A stretch of DNA of 64,000 nucleotides, taken from an uncultured Eggerthellaceae bacterium. Lineage in GTDB: Bacteria > Actinomycetota > Coriobacteriia > Coriobacteriales > Eggerthellaceae. Below, one piece after another: positions 54,050 through 63,737 of this stretch. The notes under the pieces are model-generated. The model ran no database searches, was not told the DNA's origin, and saw only the letters and a list, made by a program, of their open reading frames with translations. Location: NCBI GenBank assembly GCA_934617425.1, contig CAKTUD010000001.1, positions 186,001 through 250,000 on the forward strand, given 5' to 3'. The stretch's first letter is position 1; each line of letters opens with the position of its first letter. The translations under genes and the position numbers were made by a program.

Positions 54050-55858
54050 CTATGCTGCATTTGTCGCTTGATTCTTTTTACTTTTTTGTTTCACTCCGAC
54101 GAAAATCCGCTTGATTCGCGCCGAGATTCGGCCAAAGCAATTCGTAGAAGAGCGATGGATTTGCCTGAACACGCGAGGGATGGCATCTTCAATGCCCTCG
54201 GCAAATGCGACTTCGTCCGAAGGCTCATCCGCGTGCGGCAAGCCAAGCAAATAGGCATCGAAACGCTGGTCAGCTGTCAAATTGTCAAAAGTTTCGAGCT
54301 CATCGCGATACGCATCGAAACACGCCGAAACGTCAACCGCTTCCTGTGTAAGAGCCTTCATCTCACACGAGATCGCCAACACGCCCAACGAAGCAAGCAT
54401 CAAGATGGCAGCGGCAAGATAACACGTGGTGGCAACAACCACAAAAAGCACCGCGAGCAGCAACAGCAACGAGACTTTCCGCAAACGATGCGCCCATTTG
54501 CTAGAAACGGGATCGTTGTAACCAAGCGTTTGATATGCAGCAGCCGTCTCGTCGTCCCAAACGCGAACGGCCGCAAGCACTAGCTGCCGTCTTTCTTGCA
54601 AACCAGAGATATCGCCAAGGTCGACAACCTGCGAATCGCCCGCCAAAGCTTCGAATACCCCCATAGCCGCAGCGTCAATCGAATCTTCGGCAAGTTCGAA
54701 CGAACGTCGTTCGATGCGCATCCCCAAATCGACCCGCACATCAGAAATCGTCAAGAAACCCTCGTCGCGCAATCGAGTTGCCGTAGCGGCAAACTCCCTA
54801 TCGCTTGGAAGCCCATCGTTCAGCAAGCGCAGAACCATCGCCGGATGCATAGCCCGGAGACCCTTCGCGCCGCGCTGCGACGCACCATTCAGAACTTCGG
54901 CCTTGGGACTGCGCCCCCAACGACGCCAGATGACAAGCCCCGCAAGCAAAACAACCACGCAGGCAACGGATATCGTCAAGCTGATGCGGTCGTCGGTTAT
55001 CGCTCCATAACGAAACGAGTCTTGCCAGCGCTCCTCGTTTTCCAGCACCCATGAAAGGCGCATGTCGTCTTTATGGATGCGCGCGTCGGTGCCGGTGATG
55101 TTGGTTAGCCAGATAGTGGGGAACACCACGTGAGCCTCAGCATACTGGCCAGCCTTTACGTAATCGTCGGTATAGACGATGGTCGATCCCTGGTTGTCAA
55201 CGCTACCATTGGCGGGGCCGTGCCCCCACGCATAGACGTTGACGTCCGCAACCGCCTTTCCCCCTTCGGGTACCGGCAACGACAGTGAAAACGTCACGTC
55301 GTGCGAATCGGCGATGAAACCTTCGCCCACGTACTTCATGTGCACGTCGCCCACGTCTTTGTAGGCAAGCGCACCATTCACGATAAGGTAGTCGAGATTA
55401 AGGACTAATCTGTCCCCCGCTTTGGCTGGATAATATAGATGCACGGTGTATTTCGCTATGTCATAGGCGTAGGAACCCGTCTGCAGCAATCCGTCAAGCT
55501 CGTCTTGAGGAACCCCGTTGCGCCAGGCCGATTTAAACGCCGCAGAAGAAAGCCTGGTCCACTCGCCCACTACGTTCCCCTCGTCGTCGACGGGAGCGAC
55601 GCGGATGTCGTTGATAACGATGAGCTGGTTTTTCTCGAGTTGCGCGATTTCCTGTACGTATTCACTCGCATCGGCAGAATAGTCGAGTATGCGCTGCTCA
55701 TCCACACGCAATGCCGCGTCCGTTTCGACGCGGGCGTCTATCTTCGTAGAAGAATACTCGTAAGGCGCGCCGAGAGCTAGCGCTATCTGAGGAAAGGCGC
55801 CTGCAAAAAAGGCGCACGCGGCAGCAATCGCTACGATTTTCGCGAATAGCCTTTTCAT
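54050..55858 (-). CDS. DUF2207-domain membrane protein
   Basis: 602 residues. A signal peptide (IVAIAAACAFFAGAFPQIALA) leads into an extracytoplasmic all-beta region of about 240 residues with the DUF2207 pattern: ALRVDEQRILDY near the start, LNLDYLIVNGAL and a middle containing PANGSVDNQGST. A membrane helix (ISLTISVACVVVLLAGLVIW) sits at about 278-297, followed by a cytoplasmic stretch with GEFA/ATRLRDEGFL-type winged-helix-like elements. Two further helices (LLLLAVLFVVVATTCYLAAA...) and a basic tail complete it. Function is unknown for the family. Confidence 0.87.
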   Translation of the reverse strand: MKRLFAKIVAIAAACAFFAGAFPQIALALGAPYEYSSTKIDARVETDAALRVDEQRILDYSADASEYVQEIAQLEKNQLIVINDIRVAPVDDEGNVVGEWTRLSSAAFKSAWRNGVPQDELDGLLQTGSYAYDIAKYTVHLYYPAKAGDRLVLNLDYLIVNGALAYKDVGDVHMKYVGEGFIADSHDVTFSLSLPVPEGGKAVADVNVYAWGHGPANGSVDNQGSTIVYTDDYVKAGQYAEAHVVFPTIWLTNITGTDARIHKDDMRLSWVLENEERWQDSFRYGAITDDRISLTISVACVVVLLAGLVIWRRWGRSPKAEVLNGASQRGAKGLRAMHPAMVLRLLNDGLPSDREFAATATRLRDEGFLTISDVRVDLGMRIERRSFELAEDSIDAAAMGVFEALAGDSQVVDLGDISGLQERRQLVLAAVRVWDDETAAAYQTLGYNDPVSSKWAHRLRKVSLLLLLAVLFVVVATTCYLAAAILMLASLGVLAISCEMKALTQEAVDVSACFDAYRDELETFDNLTADQRFDAYLLGLPHADEPSDEVAFAEGIEDAIPRVFRQIHRSSTNCFGRISARIKRIFVGVKQKSKKNQATNAA

Positions 55859-55929
55859 CAGGTGCGCCCTTGTCCTCCGAAAATGTCCCTAAACAAATGC
55901 ATTATACCCAAGCGCTGCATACGCTTAGC

Positions 55930-55970
55930 AAAATAAAAGCGACCGCCCTTGTAGGAAGACGGTCGCTTTA
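55930..55970 (-). terminator. Terminator of the SLC13 transporter gene
   Basis: On the minus strand AAAGCGACCG and CGGTCGCTTT pair around a 14-base loop, followed by TATTTTGC. It lies about 70 bases after the stop. Confidence 0.85.
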
Positions 55971-56040
55971 GGGAGAAACAAGGCGCAGGCAACGAGGCGG
56001 GAATTGGTGTCACGCCTTTAACCTGCGCGCAAGCGTATGG

Positions 56041-57495
56041 CTAGAAGAGGAGATTAGCCAAAGGCAAGCCGATAAGCACGTACACCAGCAAGCCGAAGGC
56101 CATCATGATGCCGCCATATTTCAGAATCTCACCCGAAGAAATCTTATCCTTGTTGGAATGGAACACGGCCGCATAAGGCGAACCAGCCGGCGTGAGAATG
56201 GCCATGAAGGTTGCCAGGGTGACGGTCATGGCAAGCGCCGCTTGGTTCTGCACACCAACCACCGGGCCCATGGCAACGATGATCTGCATGAGAATCGCGC
56301 CGGTGATGGCGTTGTTGGCCACATTGGTAACCAACGCACCGATCACGATGAGCGCGATGCTGAAGAACAGCGGGCCACCGCTGCTGAAGACCGGCGTCAG
56401 CAGGCCGACCAGCCACTCGCGGATGCCGGTCTCGTCGGCCATAAGGCACCCGGCAAGGAAGACGCACACAACAACCAGCAGGTAAAGATCCCACATCACG
56501 TATTCTTTGCAGATGCGGACGGGTTCGAGGATCGGCTTGCCGTCAACCTTGATGAACGCCAGGACGCCAATGGCCAAGAAGCAGAAACCAACAAGGTTGA
56601 TATCGTTCATAAACTGGACGATCGGCCAATCAGCCGGAAGAACCGACGGACCAAGCGCGAACACGAAGAACAGCACCGTGACCACAACGTAAGCCTTTTG
56701 CTGCAGATTCATAGGCGGAAGCTTTTCCTTATTGATCTGCTCAACGGAAATCGCCGCCATCTTGCCCATATCGGGACGCAGGATGAATTTGATAACCAAG
56801 GTGAGCACGGCGAGAATCGCGACGCTAGTGACAACGTTGAACGCGATGTATCCCGCATAGTCGGTGGGGATGCCGCTTGCAGTTTCGAAAGCGCCCAAGA
56901 TAACCAACTGACCGCCGAAGAACGGCAGGGTGCTCTGACCAAGAGTCACGGCCACAAACGACGCCACCAGCATGATCTTGCAATAGGGGTCGGTTTTCTC
57001 GTAGCCCACTTCCTCAAAGATGATGTACATGGTGGGCCACAGCACCAACATCGCCATCAGCGGATCGACGATCGCCGAAACTGCAAACACCGCCAAAAAG
57101 AAAAAGAAGTTGAAAACCGATGGACGGCCGTTAATCACCTTCTGTTTCAAGAACCAATGCGCGATGTATCGCGTAAGGCCGCAATCGCCGATTGCACCGA
57201 AGAAAATCATGCAAAATAGCATGAGCATGGGCAAATACGCCGAAAATGCGCCGAACATGCCCATCATGTCGGTGTAATCGGTAAAAGCGAAAGCGACGAT
57301 GCCGATAAGGCTTGGCCAGAACAAGCCCACCGTCGACCACAGATAAACCAATCCGATGAAAATGCCGCCGATTTGCATGCCGATATGCGTAATCGGCTCA
57401 ACCGGCGGAAGCATGGGGATTCCGAACATCAATATCAAGCCGATGACGGAATGCACGTAATACTTCGTGTCTCTTTTATTCGTCGTCTCTTCCAT
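56041..57495 (-). CDS. SLC13-family anion/dicarboxylate transporter
   Basis: 484 residues and about 12 helices. It is of the DASS/SLC13 or related ion-transporter superfamily, with the paired motifs FAVSAIVDPLMAMLVLWPTMYI and VTNVANNAITGAILMQIIVA in the two inverted halves. MTVTLATFMAILTPAGSPYAAVF corresponds to the anion-binding hairpin of the second half. Substrates are likely di- or tricarboxylates. AAAAGG precedes the ATG. It is transcribed divergently from a LysR regulator, which suggests specific control. Confidence 0.9.
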   Translation of the reverse strand: MEETTNKRDTKYYVHSVIGLILMFGIPMLPPVEPITHIGMQIGGIFIGLVYLWSTVGLFWPSLIGIVAFAFTDYTDMMGMFGAFSAYLPMLMLFCMIFFGAIGDCGLTRYIAHWFLKQKVINGRPSVFNFFFFLAVFAVSAIVDPLMAMLVLWPTMYIIFEEVGYEKTDPYCKIMLVASFVAVTLGQSTLPFFGGQLVILGAFETASGIPTDYAGYIAFNVVTSVAILAVLTLVIKFILRPDMGKMAAISVEQINKEKLPPMNLQQKAYVVVTVLFFVFALGPSVLPADWPIVQFMNDINLVGFCFLAIGVLAFIKVDGKPILEPVRICKEYVMWDLYLLVVVCVFLAGCLMADETGIREWLVGLLTPVFSSGGPLFFSIALIVIGALVTNVANNAITGAILMQIIVAMGPVVGVQNQAALAMTVTLATFMAILTPAGSPYAAVFHSNKDKISSGEILKYGGIMMAFGLLVYVLIGLPLANLLF

Positions 57496-57704
57496 TTCCG
57501 TACCTTTTCCAACAAACTTTATTTGTTTGGAAATACTGAAATTGTTCGCATTCTGTCAGCATTTCCTAAGATGCAACATATGATACCGACGGAAATGGAC
57601 TGATTGGAAGTGCTTTCTTTAGTTGTCTCTATATCGTATACGCAACTTAAATTTATCCAAAGTTCGCAGTTTAAAGAACGATTTCAATCGGATTTTTCAA
57701 ACGA

Positions 57705-58649
57705 ATGGAATTCCTTGTGAAGCTAACCGTCCAGCAATTGCGCTATATCCTGAAAACCGCTGAAGAAGGATCGCTTACCGAGGCGGCGAAAGCCCTCTCG
57801 GTTTCGCAAGCCACGCTGTCAAGCTCGATAACCCAAGTAGAAGAATATGTTGGATTCAAAATATTCTTACGCGGACGTAAGGGGGCGTCGCCGACAGAAC
57901 GCGGGCTCGAATTTCTCGGCTACGCACGCCGTGCGGTGCTGGGGATGGATTTGCTCGAAGAGCATTTCGGGCACAAAGAGAACTCCGAGTTGACCTTTTC
58001 CGTTGCTGGTCAAAACTTCGCATTTGCCGAATGGGCACTGGGAGACCTTGCGAAAAAGCCCGAATTCGCAAGCTACGATTGCCATTATTCTGTCGAACCG
58101 CTCGGCAACATCCTGAAAATGGTCTCGACAGGCGCAAGCGATTTGGGGTTCATCCACATGCGCAACGCAAGCGAAGCGGCTACGCTCAAACTTGTCGCGG
58201 GCGTGAACCTCGAATTTCGCAAAGTGCTCAACCTGCAGCCGTTCGCCCTCATGACCACAACACACCCCCTGGCAAAAAGAAAATCGCTGCACCCCGAAGA
58301 TCTCGTGGGCTACCCCGAATACCAATTTGAACAGTACCTGCATCTAAGCTCGCTCAACGGCTTGCCCGAACAAGGGCCTCTCACTTATTACAACGGGCTC
58401 AAGATATACGATGCCAGCGTGAACATCGGAAGCCTCGTGCGCAGTATCGCGGAAATCGACGGGTATTCGGTTTGGAGCAATGTCCTCAAAGATGAAATGG
58501 CTGCAAACGGCGTTGTCGCCATACCGATAGAAACCGGCGATATGCTGCGCTTCGGCTACGTCATCGAAAAATCGGGCGTATTGTCCGACATCGAAAAAGC
58601 CTATCTGGAAGAAATAAATTCGCTGGTAAAGCGCGAATTGGCAAAATGA
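57705..58649 (+). CDS. LysR-family regulator, divergent from the transporter
   Basis: 314 residues. The helix-turn-helix is in KLTVQQLRYILKTAEEGSLTEAAKALSVSQATLSSSITQVEEYVG (given here in overlapping pieces: TEAAKALSVSQATLSSSI is the recognition core). The effector-binding domain starts near 90 (LTFSVAGQNFAFAEWALGDL). The start may be the ATG at 57705 or the GTG at 57717, which has GGAATT upstream. The 209-base shared region with the transporter gene should contain its operator. A dicarboxylate co-inducer would fit, but this is inference. Confidence 0.9.
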   Translation: MEFLVKLTVQQLRYILKTAEEGSLTEAAKALSVSQATLSSSITQVEEYVGFKIFLRGRKGASPTERGLEFLGYARRAVLGMDLLEEHFGHKENSELTFSVAGQNFAFAEWALGDLAKKPEFASYDCHYSVEPLGNILKMVSTGASDLGFIHMRNASEAATLKLVAGVNLEFRKVLNLQPFALMTTTHPLAKRKSLHPEDLVGYPEYQFEQYLHLSSLNGLPEQGPLTYYNGLKIYDASVNIGSLVRSIAEIDGYSVWSNVLKDEMAANGVVAIPIETGDMLRFGYVIEKSGVLSDIEKAYLEEINSLVKRELAK

Positions 58650-58650
58650 C

Positions 58651-58685
58651 AAAATGGCGGCAGGCGCATAAGCATCCTGCCGCCA
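58651..58685 (-). terminator. Terminator of clpB
   Basis: TGGCGGCAGG and CCTGCCGCCA pair over 10 bp. On the minus strand ATTTTGTCATTTTG follows, making this the end of the clpB transcript. It may also stop the convergent lysR transcript less efficiently. Confidence 0.8.
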
Positions 58686-58746
58686 TCAAATCGCATCCCG
58701 AACGACCGATCCTGCTATTCATCTCGATCGAACTTACCGCCTTACG

Positions 58747-61377
58747 CTATTCGCCCGCAGTCAGCGAACCTGCGACCGGCTTCTCAACTCGGCAAACGTA
58801 TCCACCCTCGTCGTCCACGTCGATGCAAACATGGTCGTGTTCCATCAGGTTGCCGCGAACGATCTGGTCAGCTATGCGATCGGTAACTTCGCGCTGAACC
58901 AACCTACGCAACGGACGCGCGCCGAACACTGGATCGTAGCCATCGATCGCCAACGACTCCAAAGCCGCCGGCGTAACGTCAAGCGTCACATGGCGCTCAG
59001 CCAAACGCTTGCGCACATCCTCAAGCTGCAGCTTGACGATAGGCTCGATATTCTCGAGCGTCAGCGCATCAAACGTCACCACATCATCGATACGGTTCAA
59101 GAACTCGGGACGAAACGTCGCGCGCAAAGCCTCGTCGATCGCCTTGTCCCTGTGCTCCGCATCTCCGTTTTCAGCAAATTCGCGAATGAACTGGCTGCCA
59201 ACGTTACTGGTCATGATGATGATCGCGTTCTTGAAGCTGACAACGCGCCCCTGGCCATCGGTCAAGCGACCGTCATCAAGCACCTGCAGCAAGATGTTGA
59301 AAACATCTGGATGCGCCTTCTCGATCTCGTCCAGCAAAATCACGCAATACGGGCGCCTACGTACGGCCTCGGTAAGCTGACCGCCCTCGTCATAGCCGAC
59401 GTATCCCGGAGGAGCACCGATCAGACGCTGCACACTGAACTTCTCCATATACTCGGACATGTCGATGCGGATCATGGCCTTTTCGGTGTCGAACAGATAC
59501 TCGGCCAGCGCCTTTGCTAGCTCGGTCTTGCCCACGCCCGTCGGGCCCAAGAACAAGAAGCTGCCAATAGGCCTATCGGGATCGGAAAGCCCCGCACGAT
59601 TACGGCGAATAGCACCCGCAACAACGCTCACAGCCTTGTCCTGACCAACCACACGCTTATGAAGCTGGTCCTCCAAATCGACAAGCTTCTCCATTTCACC
59701 GCGCATCATCTTCTGAACAGGAATGCCCGTCCACGAGGAAACGACCTCGGCGATCTCTTCCTCGCCAACCTCTTCCTTCAAGATAGCACCATCCGCCTGC
59801 TTGGCGTTGAGCGTTTTCTCGGCCTGCTCCAAGCGTGCTTTGAGTTCAGGGATCTTCGCATAGCGAAGCTCGCTAGCATGCGAGAGGTCGCCTTCGCGCG
59901 TGGCACGCTCTTCTTCCATCTGCATGGATTCGAGCTCGGCCTTAAGTCCTTGAACGCTCTCGATCACGTCTTTCTCGTTTTGCCATTCGGCCTTACGGGC
60001 GTCAAGGCTTTCTTGCGCAGTGGCGATGTCGCGGCGCAGCGCCTCCAGGCGTTCCTTGCTTGCCTCGTCGGTCTCCTTCATAAGCGCTTGCTCCTCGATT
60101 TGCATCTGAGTGAGCTTGCGCGAGGCAAGATCGACTTCTTCGGGCATGCTGTCGATGTCGATGCGCAAACGGCTAGCCGCTTCGTCCATCAAATCGATTG
60201 CCTTGTCGGGCAGGAAACGATCGGCGATGTAGCGATTCGAAAGCTCGGCAGCGGCAACGATAGCGCCGTCGGTGATGCGAACGCCATGATGGATCTCGTA
60301 CTTTTCCTTGAGACCGCGCAAGATGGCAATGGTGTCCTCAACCGAAGGCTCCCCCACCAGCACCGGCTGGAAACGACGTTCCAAAGCCGCATCTTTTTCG
60401 ATGTACTTATGGTACTCGTCGAGCGTAGTAGCGCCGATGGCATGAAGCTCGCCACGCGCCAAAGCGGGCTTGAGCATATTGCCCGCGTCGATCGAGCTAT
60501 CGCCACCCGAGCCTGCACCAACAATGGTGTGCAGCTCGTCGATGAACAGGATTATCTTGCCGCCCGACTCCTTGACCTCACGCAACACGGCCTTCAAACG
60601 ATCCTCGAATTCGCCACGGTACTTGGCGCCGGCAAGCATGGAGGCAATGTCCAAGCTGATGATGTCGCGATCGCGTAAGCTCGTGGGAACATCTCCCGCA
60701 ACAATACGCTGAGCCAAGCCCTCGACAATGGCTGTTTTGCCTGTGCCGGGCTCGCCGATAAGAACCGGGTTGTTCTTGGTGCGCCGCGAAAGAACCTGTA
60801 TGGTACGGCGAATTTCCTCGGAACGCCCGATAACCGGATCAAGCTTGCCCTCGCGCGCTTTCTGCGTAAGGTTTTGCCCATATTTGTTGAGCGCATCGAG
60901 CTCGATTTGCCCCGATTGGTCGGTTACACGCGTAGAGCCGCGTAGCTGCTCGTAGGCTTCCTCCACCGTTTTGCGCGTGATGCCTTCCATGTTCAGCACA
61001 CGGCCAGCATCGCCTTTGTCGTCGGCTAAAGCGATAAGCAAATGCTCGCAAGTGGCGTAGCTGTCGCCCATCTTCTCGGCGGCCTTCACGGCAACGTCGA
61101 GCACCTTCATGAAATCGTTGGTGGGCATAGCCATCGGAAGCGCCGAGTTCGTAACCTTGGGTTTCTTCTCGATTTCCTTATCGACGTTCGCCTTCACAGT
61201 GGCGGGGTTCGCGCCTACACGCTCAAGAATGACATCGATGTTGCTGTTGTCAGCATCGAGCAACGCCTTCAGCAAATGCAATGGCTCAACAGTGCTCGAT
61301 TGAGCATCGCCCGCTACGCTCATTGCGGCCTGAAACGCTTCTTGAGCAGTGACCGATAATTTATCTAACCTTGGCAT
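58747..61377 (-). CDS. clpB: ClpB disaggregase
   Basis: Hsp100 ATPase of 876 residues that rescues aggregated proteins with DnaK. The N domain is followed by AAA-1 (Walker [14 protein letters not shown], about 205-217; [12 protein letters not shown]). A middle coiled-coil domain at about 405-525 ([22 protein letters not shown] and similar) is diagnostic of ClpB over ClpC. AAA-2 ([43 protein letters not shown]) and the C-terminal domain ([19 protein letters not shown]) complete it. GGAAAGGAG precedes the start. It follows hspR by 72 bases containing a perfect hairpin, consistent with membership in the HspR regulon. Confidence 0.97.
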   Translation of the reverse strand: MPRLDKLSVTAQEAFQAAMSVAGDAQSSTVEPLHLLKALLDADNSNIDVILERVGANPATVKANVDKEIEKKPKVTNSALPMAMPTNDFMKVLDVAVKAAEKMGDSYATCEHLLIALADDKGDAGRVLNMEGITRKTVEEAYEQLRGSTRVTDQSGQIELDALNKYGQNLTQKAREGKLDPVIGRSEEIRRTIQVLSRRTKNNPVLIGEPGTGKTAIVEGLAQRIVAGDVPTSLRDRDIISLDIASMLAGAKYRGEFEDRLKAVLREVKESGGKIILFIDELHTIVGAGSGGDSSIDAGNMLKPALARGELHAIGATTLDEYHKYIEKDAALERRFQPVLVGEPSVEDTIAILRGLKEKYEIHHGVRITDGAIVAAAELSNRYIADRFLPDKAIDLMDEAASRLRIDIDSMPEEVDLASRKLTQMQIEEQALMKETDEASKERLEALRRDIATAQESLDARKAEWQNEKDVIESVQGLKAELESMQMEEERATREGDLSHASELRYAKIPELKARLEQAEKTLNAKQADGAILKEEVGEEEIAEVVSSWTGIPVQKMMRGEMEKLVDLEDQLHKRVVGQDKAVSVVAGAIRRNRAGLSDPDRPIGSFLFLGPTGVGKTELAKALAEYLFDTEKAMIRIDMSEYMEKFSVQRLIGAPPGYVGYDEGGQLTEAVRRRPYCVILLDEIEKAHPDVFNILLQVLDDGRLTDGQGRVVSFKNAIIIMTSNVGSQFIREFAENGDAEHRDKAIDEALRATFRPEFLNRIDDVVTFDALTLENIEPIVKLQLEDVRKRLAERHVTLDVTPAALESLAIDGYDPVFGARPLRRLVQREVTDRIADQIVRGNLMEHDHVCIDVDDEGGYVCRVEKPVAGSLTAGE

Positions 61378-61419
61378 AGGAGAAACTCCTTTCCTTTAAT
61401 GGTAATTTGTTTATTCAGA

Positions 61420-61445
61420 CGGAGTGTTTCACGGGAAACACTCCG
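61420..61445 (-). other. Perfect hairpin between hspR and clpB
   Basis: CGGAGTGTTTC and GAAACACTCCG form an 11-bp stem with a 4-base loop, 5 bases after the hspR stop. No T run follows on the minus strand, so it may be a weak terminator, processing site or mRNA stabiliser rather than a full stop. It does not match the HAIR operator CTTGAGT-N7-ACTCAAG. Confidence 0.6.
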
Positions 61446-61449
61446 CAAA

Positions 61450-61848
61450 TCACCTGATCCGCCGCACAGCAAGCGCGGTGGTCGAAGCCTGAACCAGCGA
61501 AGTAACGCTTTCGCGCGTTTCGAGCTCGTGCACGCGATCGGCTAAACGGCGAACGCGTCTATGCAAGTCGTCGATCTCTTGGTCGCGCTCATCGAGACGT
61601 CCCTTCAGATCGAGGATGCGAATGACGCCCGCAAGGTTTATCCCCTCGTCGGTAAGCTCGTTAATCAACGCCAGGCGCTCGATGTCGGCTTGAGAATACA
61701 TGCGCGTGTTACCGCTTGTACGCTGCGGGGTAACGAGGCCCTTTTGCTCGTACGAACGCAGCGTTTGCGGATGCATACCGGCAAGCTGCGCAGCCACGCC
61801 GATCATGTACACCGGCCGATTGCGATCGTCATTGCCTCCTATCGCCAT
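61450..61848 (-). CDS. hspR: Heat-shock repressor HspR (MerR family)
   Basis: 132 residues. The MerR helix-turn-helix (about 12-80) reads [20 protein letters not shown] then [20 protein letters not shown], exactly the HspR pattern. A coiled-coil helix follows ([20 protein letters not shown]). It represses the dnaK operon and clpB in actinobacteria, using DnaK as co-repressor. The ATG overlaps the dnaJ stop by 10 bases with GTGAGG as ribosome site. Confidence 0.95.
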   Translation of the reverse strand: MAIGGNDDRNRPVYMIGVAAQLAGMHPQTLRSYEQKGLVTPQRTSGNTRMYSQADIERLALINELTDEGINLAGVIRILDLKGRLDERDQEIDDLHRRVRRLADRVHELETRESVTSLVQASTTALAVRRIR

Positions 61849-62804
61849 AACCTCACATCCTCACTGGTCGCTTCTTGAAACTCCTCGAGCGCGCGGCGCT
61901 GTTTCTCGTTAAGCCGCTTTGGCACCTTTACCTGCAGCTCAACGATTAAATTGCCTGCGCCCTGACCCTTCACCCGAGGGGCGCCCTTACCTTTTATGGT
62001 AAGACGCGTACCGCTCTGGGTACCCGCAGGTACCTTCACGCGCATTTTCGTCCCATCAGGTGCAGGCACCACTACGCTTGCGCCCAACGCAGCTTCGGCT
62101 ACGGTGATGGGCGTCGCCACAACAACATCTGCGCCGTCGCGCGTAAAATACGGATGCGGCTCAATCTTGGTGGTGATAAGCAAATCGCCAGCCGCGCCGC
62201 CATTCTGACCGGGCATTCCCTTGCCGCGCAAACGCAAGCGACCGCCATCAACAGCGCCTGCGGGTATGTTCACGTCAAGCGTCTGCCTTTCGCTTTGACC
62301 AGGAACACGCAACGTCACGCGCTTTTCAGCGCCCTTAAAAGCCTCATCGAAAGTGATGGACAGAGTTACCGTCATATCCTGGCCCTTAACCGGACGCGGA
62401 GCACGCTGCTCGCCAAATCCGCTAAAGCCGCTATAACCAGACCCTGCACCACCGCCGAAATCCCATTCGCTACCGAAAGCGCCGTTCCCGCTGCGGATGC
62501 TCTCCAAGATGTCAGCCCAGCTGCTACCGCCGAATATATCGTCCATATTCACGGCGCCGCCCGACCAACCACGGGGAATCTGGTTTTCGTTCGCCGTGCC
62601 ATATTGGTCGTAAAGCTTGCGCTTCTTCTCGTCAGAAAGAACCTCGTAAGCTTCGTTTATCTCTTTGAACTTCTCCTCGTCGCCGCCCGCATCGGGATGA
62701 TTGGTACGTGCAAGCTTTCGGAAAGCCTTCTTTATCTCGTCCGCCGTGGCATTGCGGGATACGCCCAGCGTTTTGTAATAATCAGGTGCTTCATTTGCTG
62801 CCAT
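61839..62804 (-). CDS. dnaJ: DnaJ-type co-chaperone without zinc finger (CbpA-like)
   Basis: 321 residues from the ATG at 62804 (GGCGGTGGG upstream; a GTG three codons earlier is rejected). The J domain is [20 protein letters not shown] with HPD in [10 protein letters not shown] Gly/Phe-rich linker ([12 protein letters not shown]) and two C-terminal beta domains ([40 protein letters not shown]) follow. There are no cysteines, so the four CXXCXGXG zinc repeats of DnaJ are absent. It stimulates DnaK ATPase and lies in the dnaK-grpE-dnaJ-hspR order typical of actinobacteria. Confidence 0.93.
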   Translation of the reverse strand: MAANEAPDYYKTLGVSRNATADEIKKAFRKLARTNHPDAGGDEEKFKEINEAYEVLSDEKKRKLYDQYGTANENQIPRGWSGGAVNMDDIFGGSSWADILESIRSGNGAFGSEWDFGGGAGSGYSGFSGFGEQRAPRPVKGQDMTVTLSITFDEAFKGAEKRVTLRVPGQSERQTLDVNIPAGAVDGGRLRLRGKGMPGQNGGAAGDLLITTKIEPHPYFTRDGADVVVATPITVAEAALGASVVVPAPDGTKMRVKVPAGTQSGTRLTIKGKGAPRVKGQGAGNLIVELQVKVPKRLNEKQRRALEEFQEATSEDVRLWR

Positions 62805-62888
62805 ATGTCCCACCGCCTCTGAATCCTCGTCCTTCGAGCTTTCCAGCTCGTGTCCTCTGCCTATTAGCTGCGCATCGCTTCAGATAAG

Positions 62889-62921
62889 AAAGGCGGACCA
62901 TGCTGCATTGCCGATCCGCCC
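62889..62921 (-). other. Terminator-like hairpin between grpE and dnaJ
   Basis: On the minus strand GGCGGA and TCCGCC pair over 6 bp and TTTCTTATC follows. A partial terminator here could lower dnaJ/hspR expression relative to dnaK/grpE. Confidence 0.4.
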
Positions 62922-62973
62922 CATCATCTCTTCTCTGCTGCTCGAAGCTTGTACGATGCACCACGCTTCGATG

Positions 62974-63732
62974 CTATCCCTCGGAACTCTCTTCCTCGGT
63001 TTCGGTCTCGCGCTTGGGGCCACCTGTGGTAACGGTGACCATGGCCGCGCGCAAAACCTTGTTGCCCATCTTGTAGCCCTTTTGGTACACCTGGGCAACT
63101 GTCTCATCGGGGACCGTCGCATCCTCGACAGTGGCAACCGCCTGCGCCTCAAGAGCATCGTAAGCCTCGCCCGCAGGGTCGATAACCTGAAGACCATCTT
63201 TCACCAGCGTATCGAAAAGCTTGGTCTGAACAGCCTTGACGCCATCAAGCAAGCCGCCTTCGCCGTTTTCCTCGGCGTAAGCAACCGTGCGCTCGAAATC
63301 ATCCAAAATGGGGATGATGTTACTCATCAGCTTTTCGGTTGCGCGGGCACGATCTTCCTTTTGCTGCTCCTTCATGCGACGGCGATAAGTGTCCCATTCA
63401 GCATGCAAGCGAACGTATTTGTCCTGCCAGTCAGCTGCCTCATCCTTGGCTTTCTTCAGCTCCTCGGCGGCGGCTTTCATAGCTGCATCGGCAAGAACTT
63501 CGTTCGCCTCGTCAACGACATCGCTGGCAGCAACATCGGACTGAGCATCGTTTGCATCTACGACCTCGGCCGCAACCTCGGTTGCCTCATCGGCTTTGCC
63601 GGCGCCGGCCGATTTGCTTTCGGCCGGCGTAGTGGATTCTTGGGCTTTGTCGCCATCTTCGATAGGTATGCTCATGTCCTTGTCCTCATCACGCTCCGGG
63701 TTGCTCCCGGGTGTGTTTTCCGGCTTGGCCAT
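62974..63732 (-). CDS. grpE: Nucleotide-exchange factor GrpE
   Basis: 252 residues, longer than the usual 190 because of an acidic Ala/Glu/Asp-rich N-terminal extension of about 85 residues. The coiled coil (LKKAKDEAADWQDKYVRLHA) and EWDTYRRRMKEQQ, then SNIIPILDDFERTVAY and the beta wing with VYQKGYKMGNKVLRAAMVTV are family landmarks. It releases ADP from DnaK. The start lies 5 bases after the dnaK stop, so translation is coupled. Confidence 0.95.
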   Translation of the reverse strand: MAKPENTPGSNPERDEDKDMSIPIEDGDKAQESTTPAESKSAGAGKADEATEVAAEVVDANDAQSDVAASDVVDEANEVLADAAMKAAAEELKKAKDEAADWQDKYVRLHAEWDTYRRRMKEQQKEDRARATEKLMSNIIPILDDFERTVAYAEENGEGGLLDGVKAVQTKLFDTLVKDGLQVIDPAGEAYDALEAQAVATVEDATVPDETVAQVYQKGYKMGNKVLRAAMVTVTTGGPKRETETEEESSEG

Positions 63733-63737
63733 GGGAA

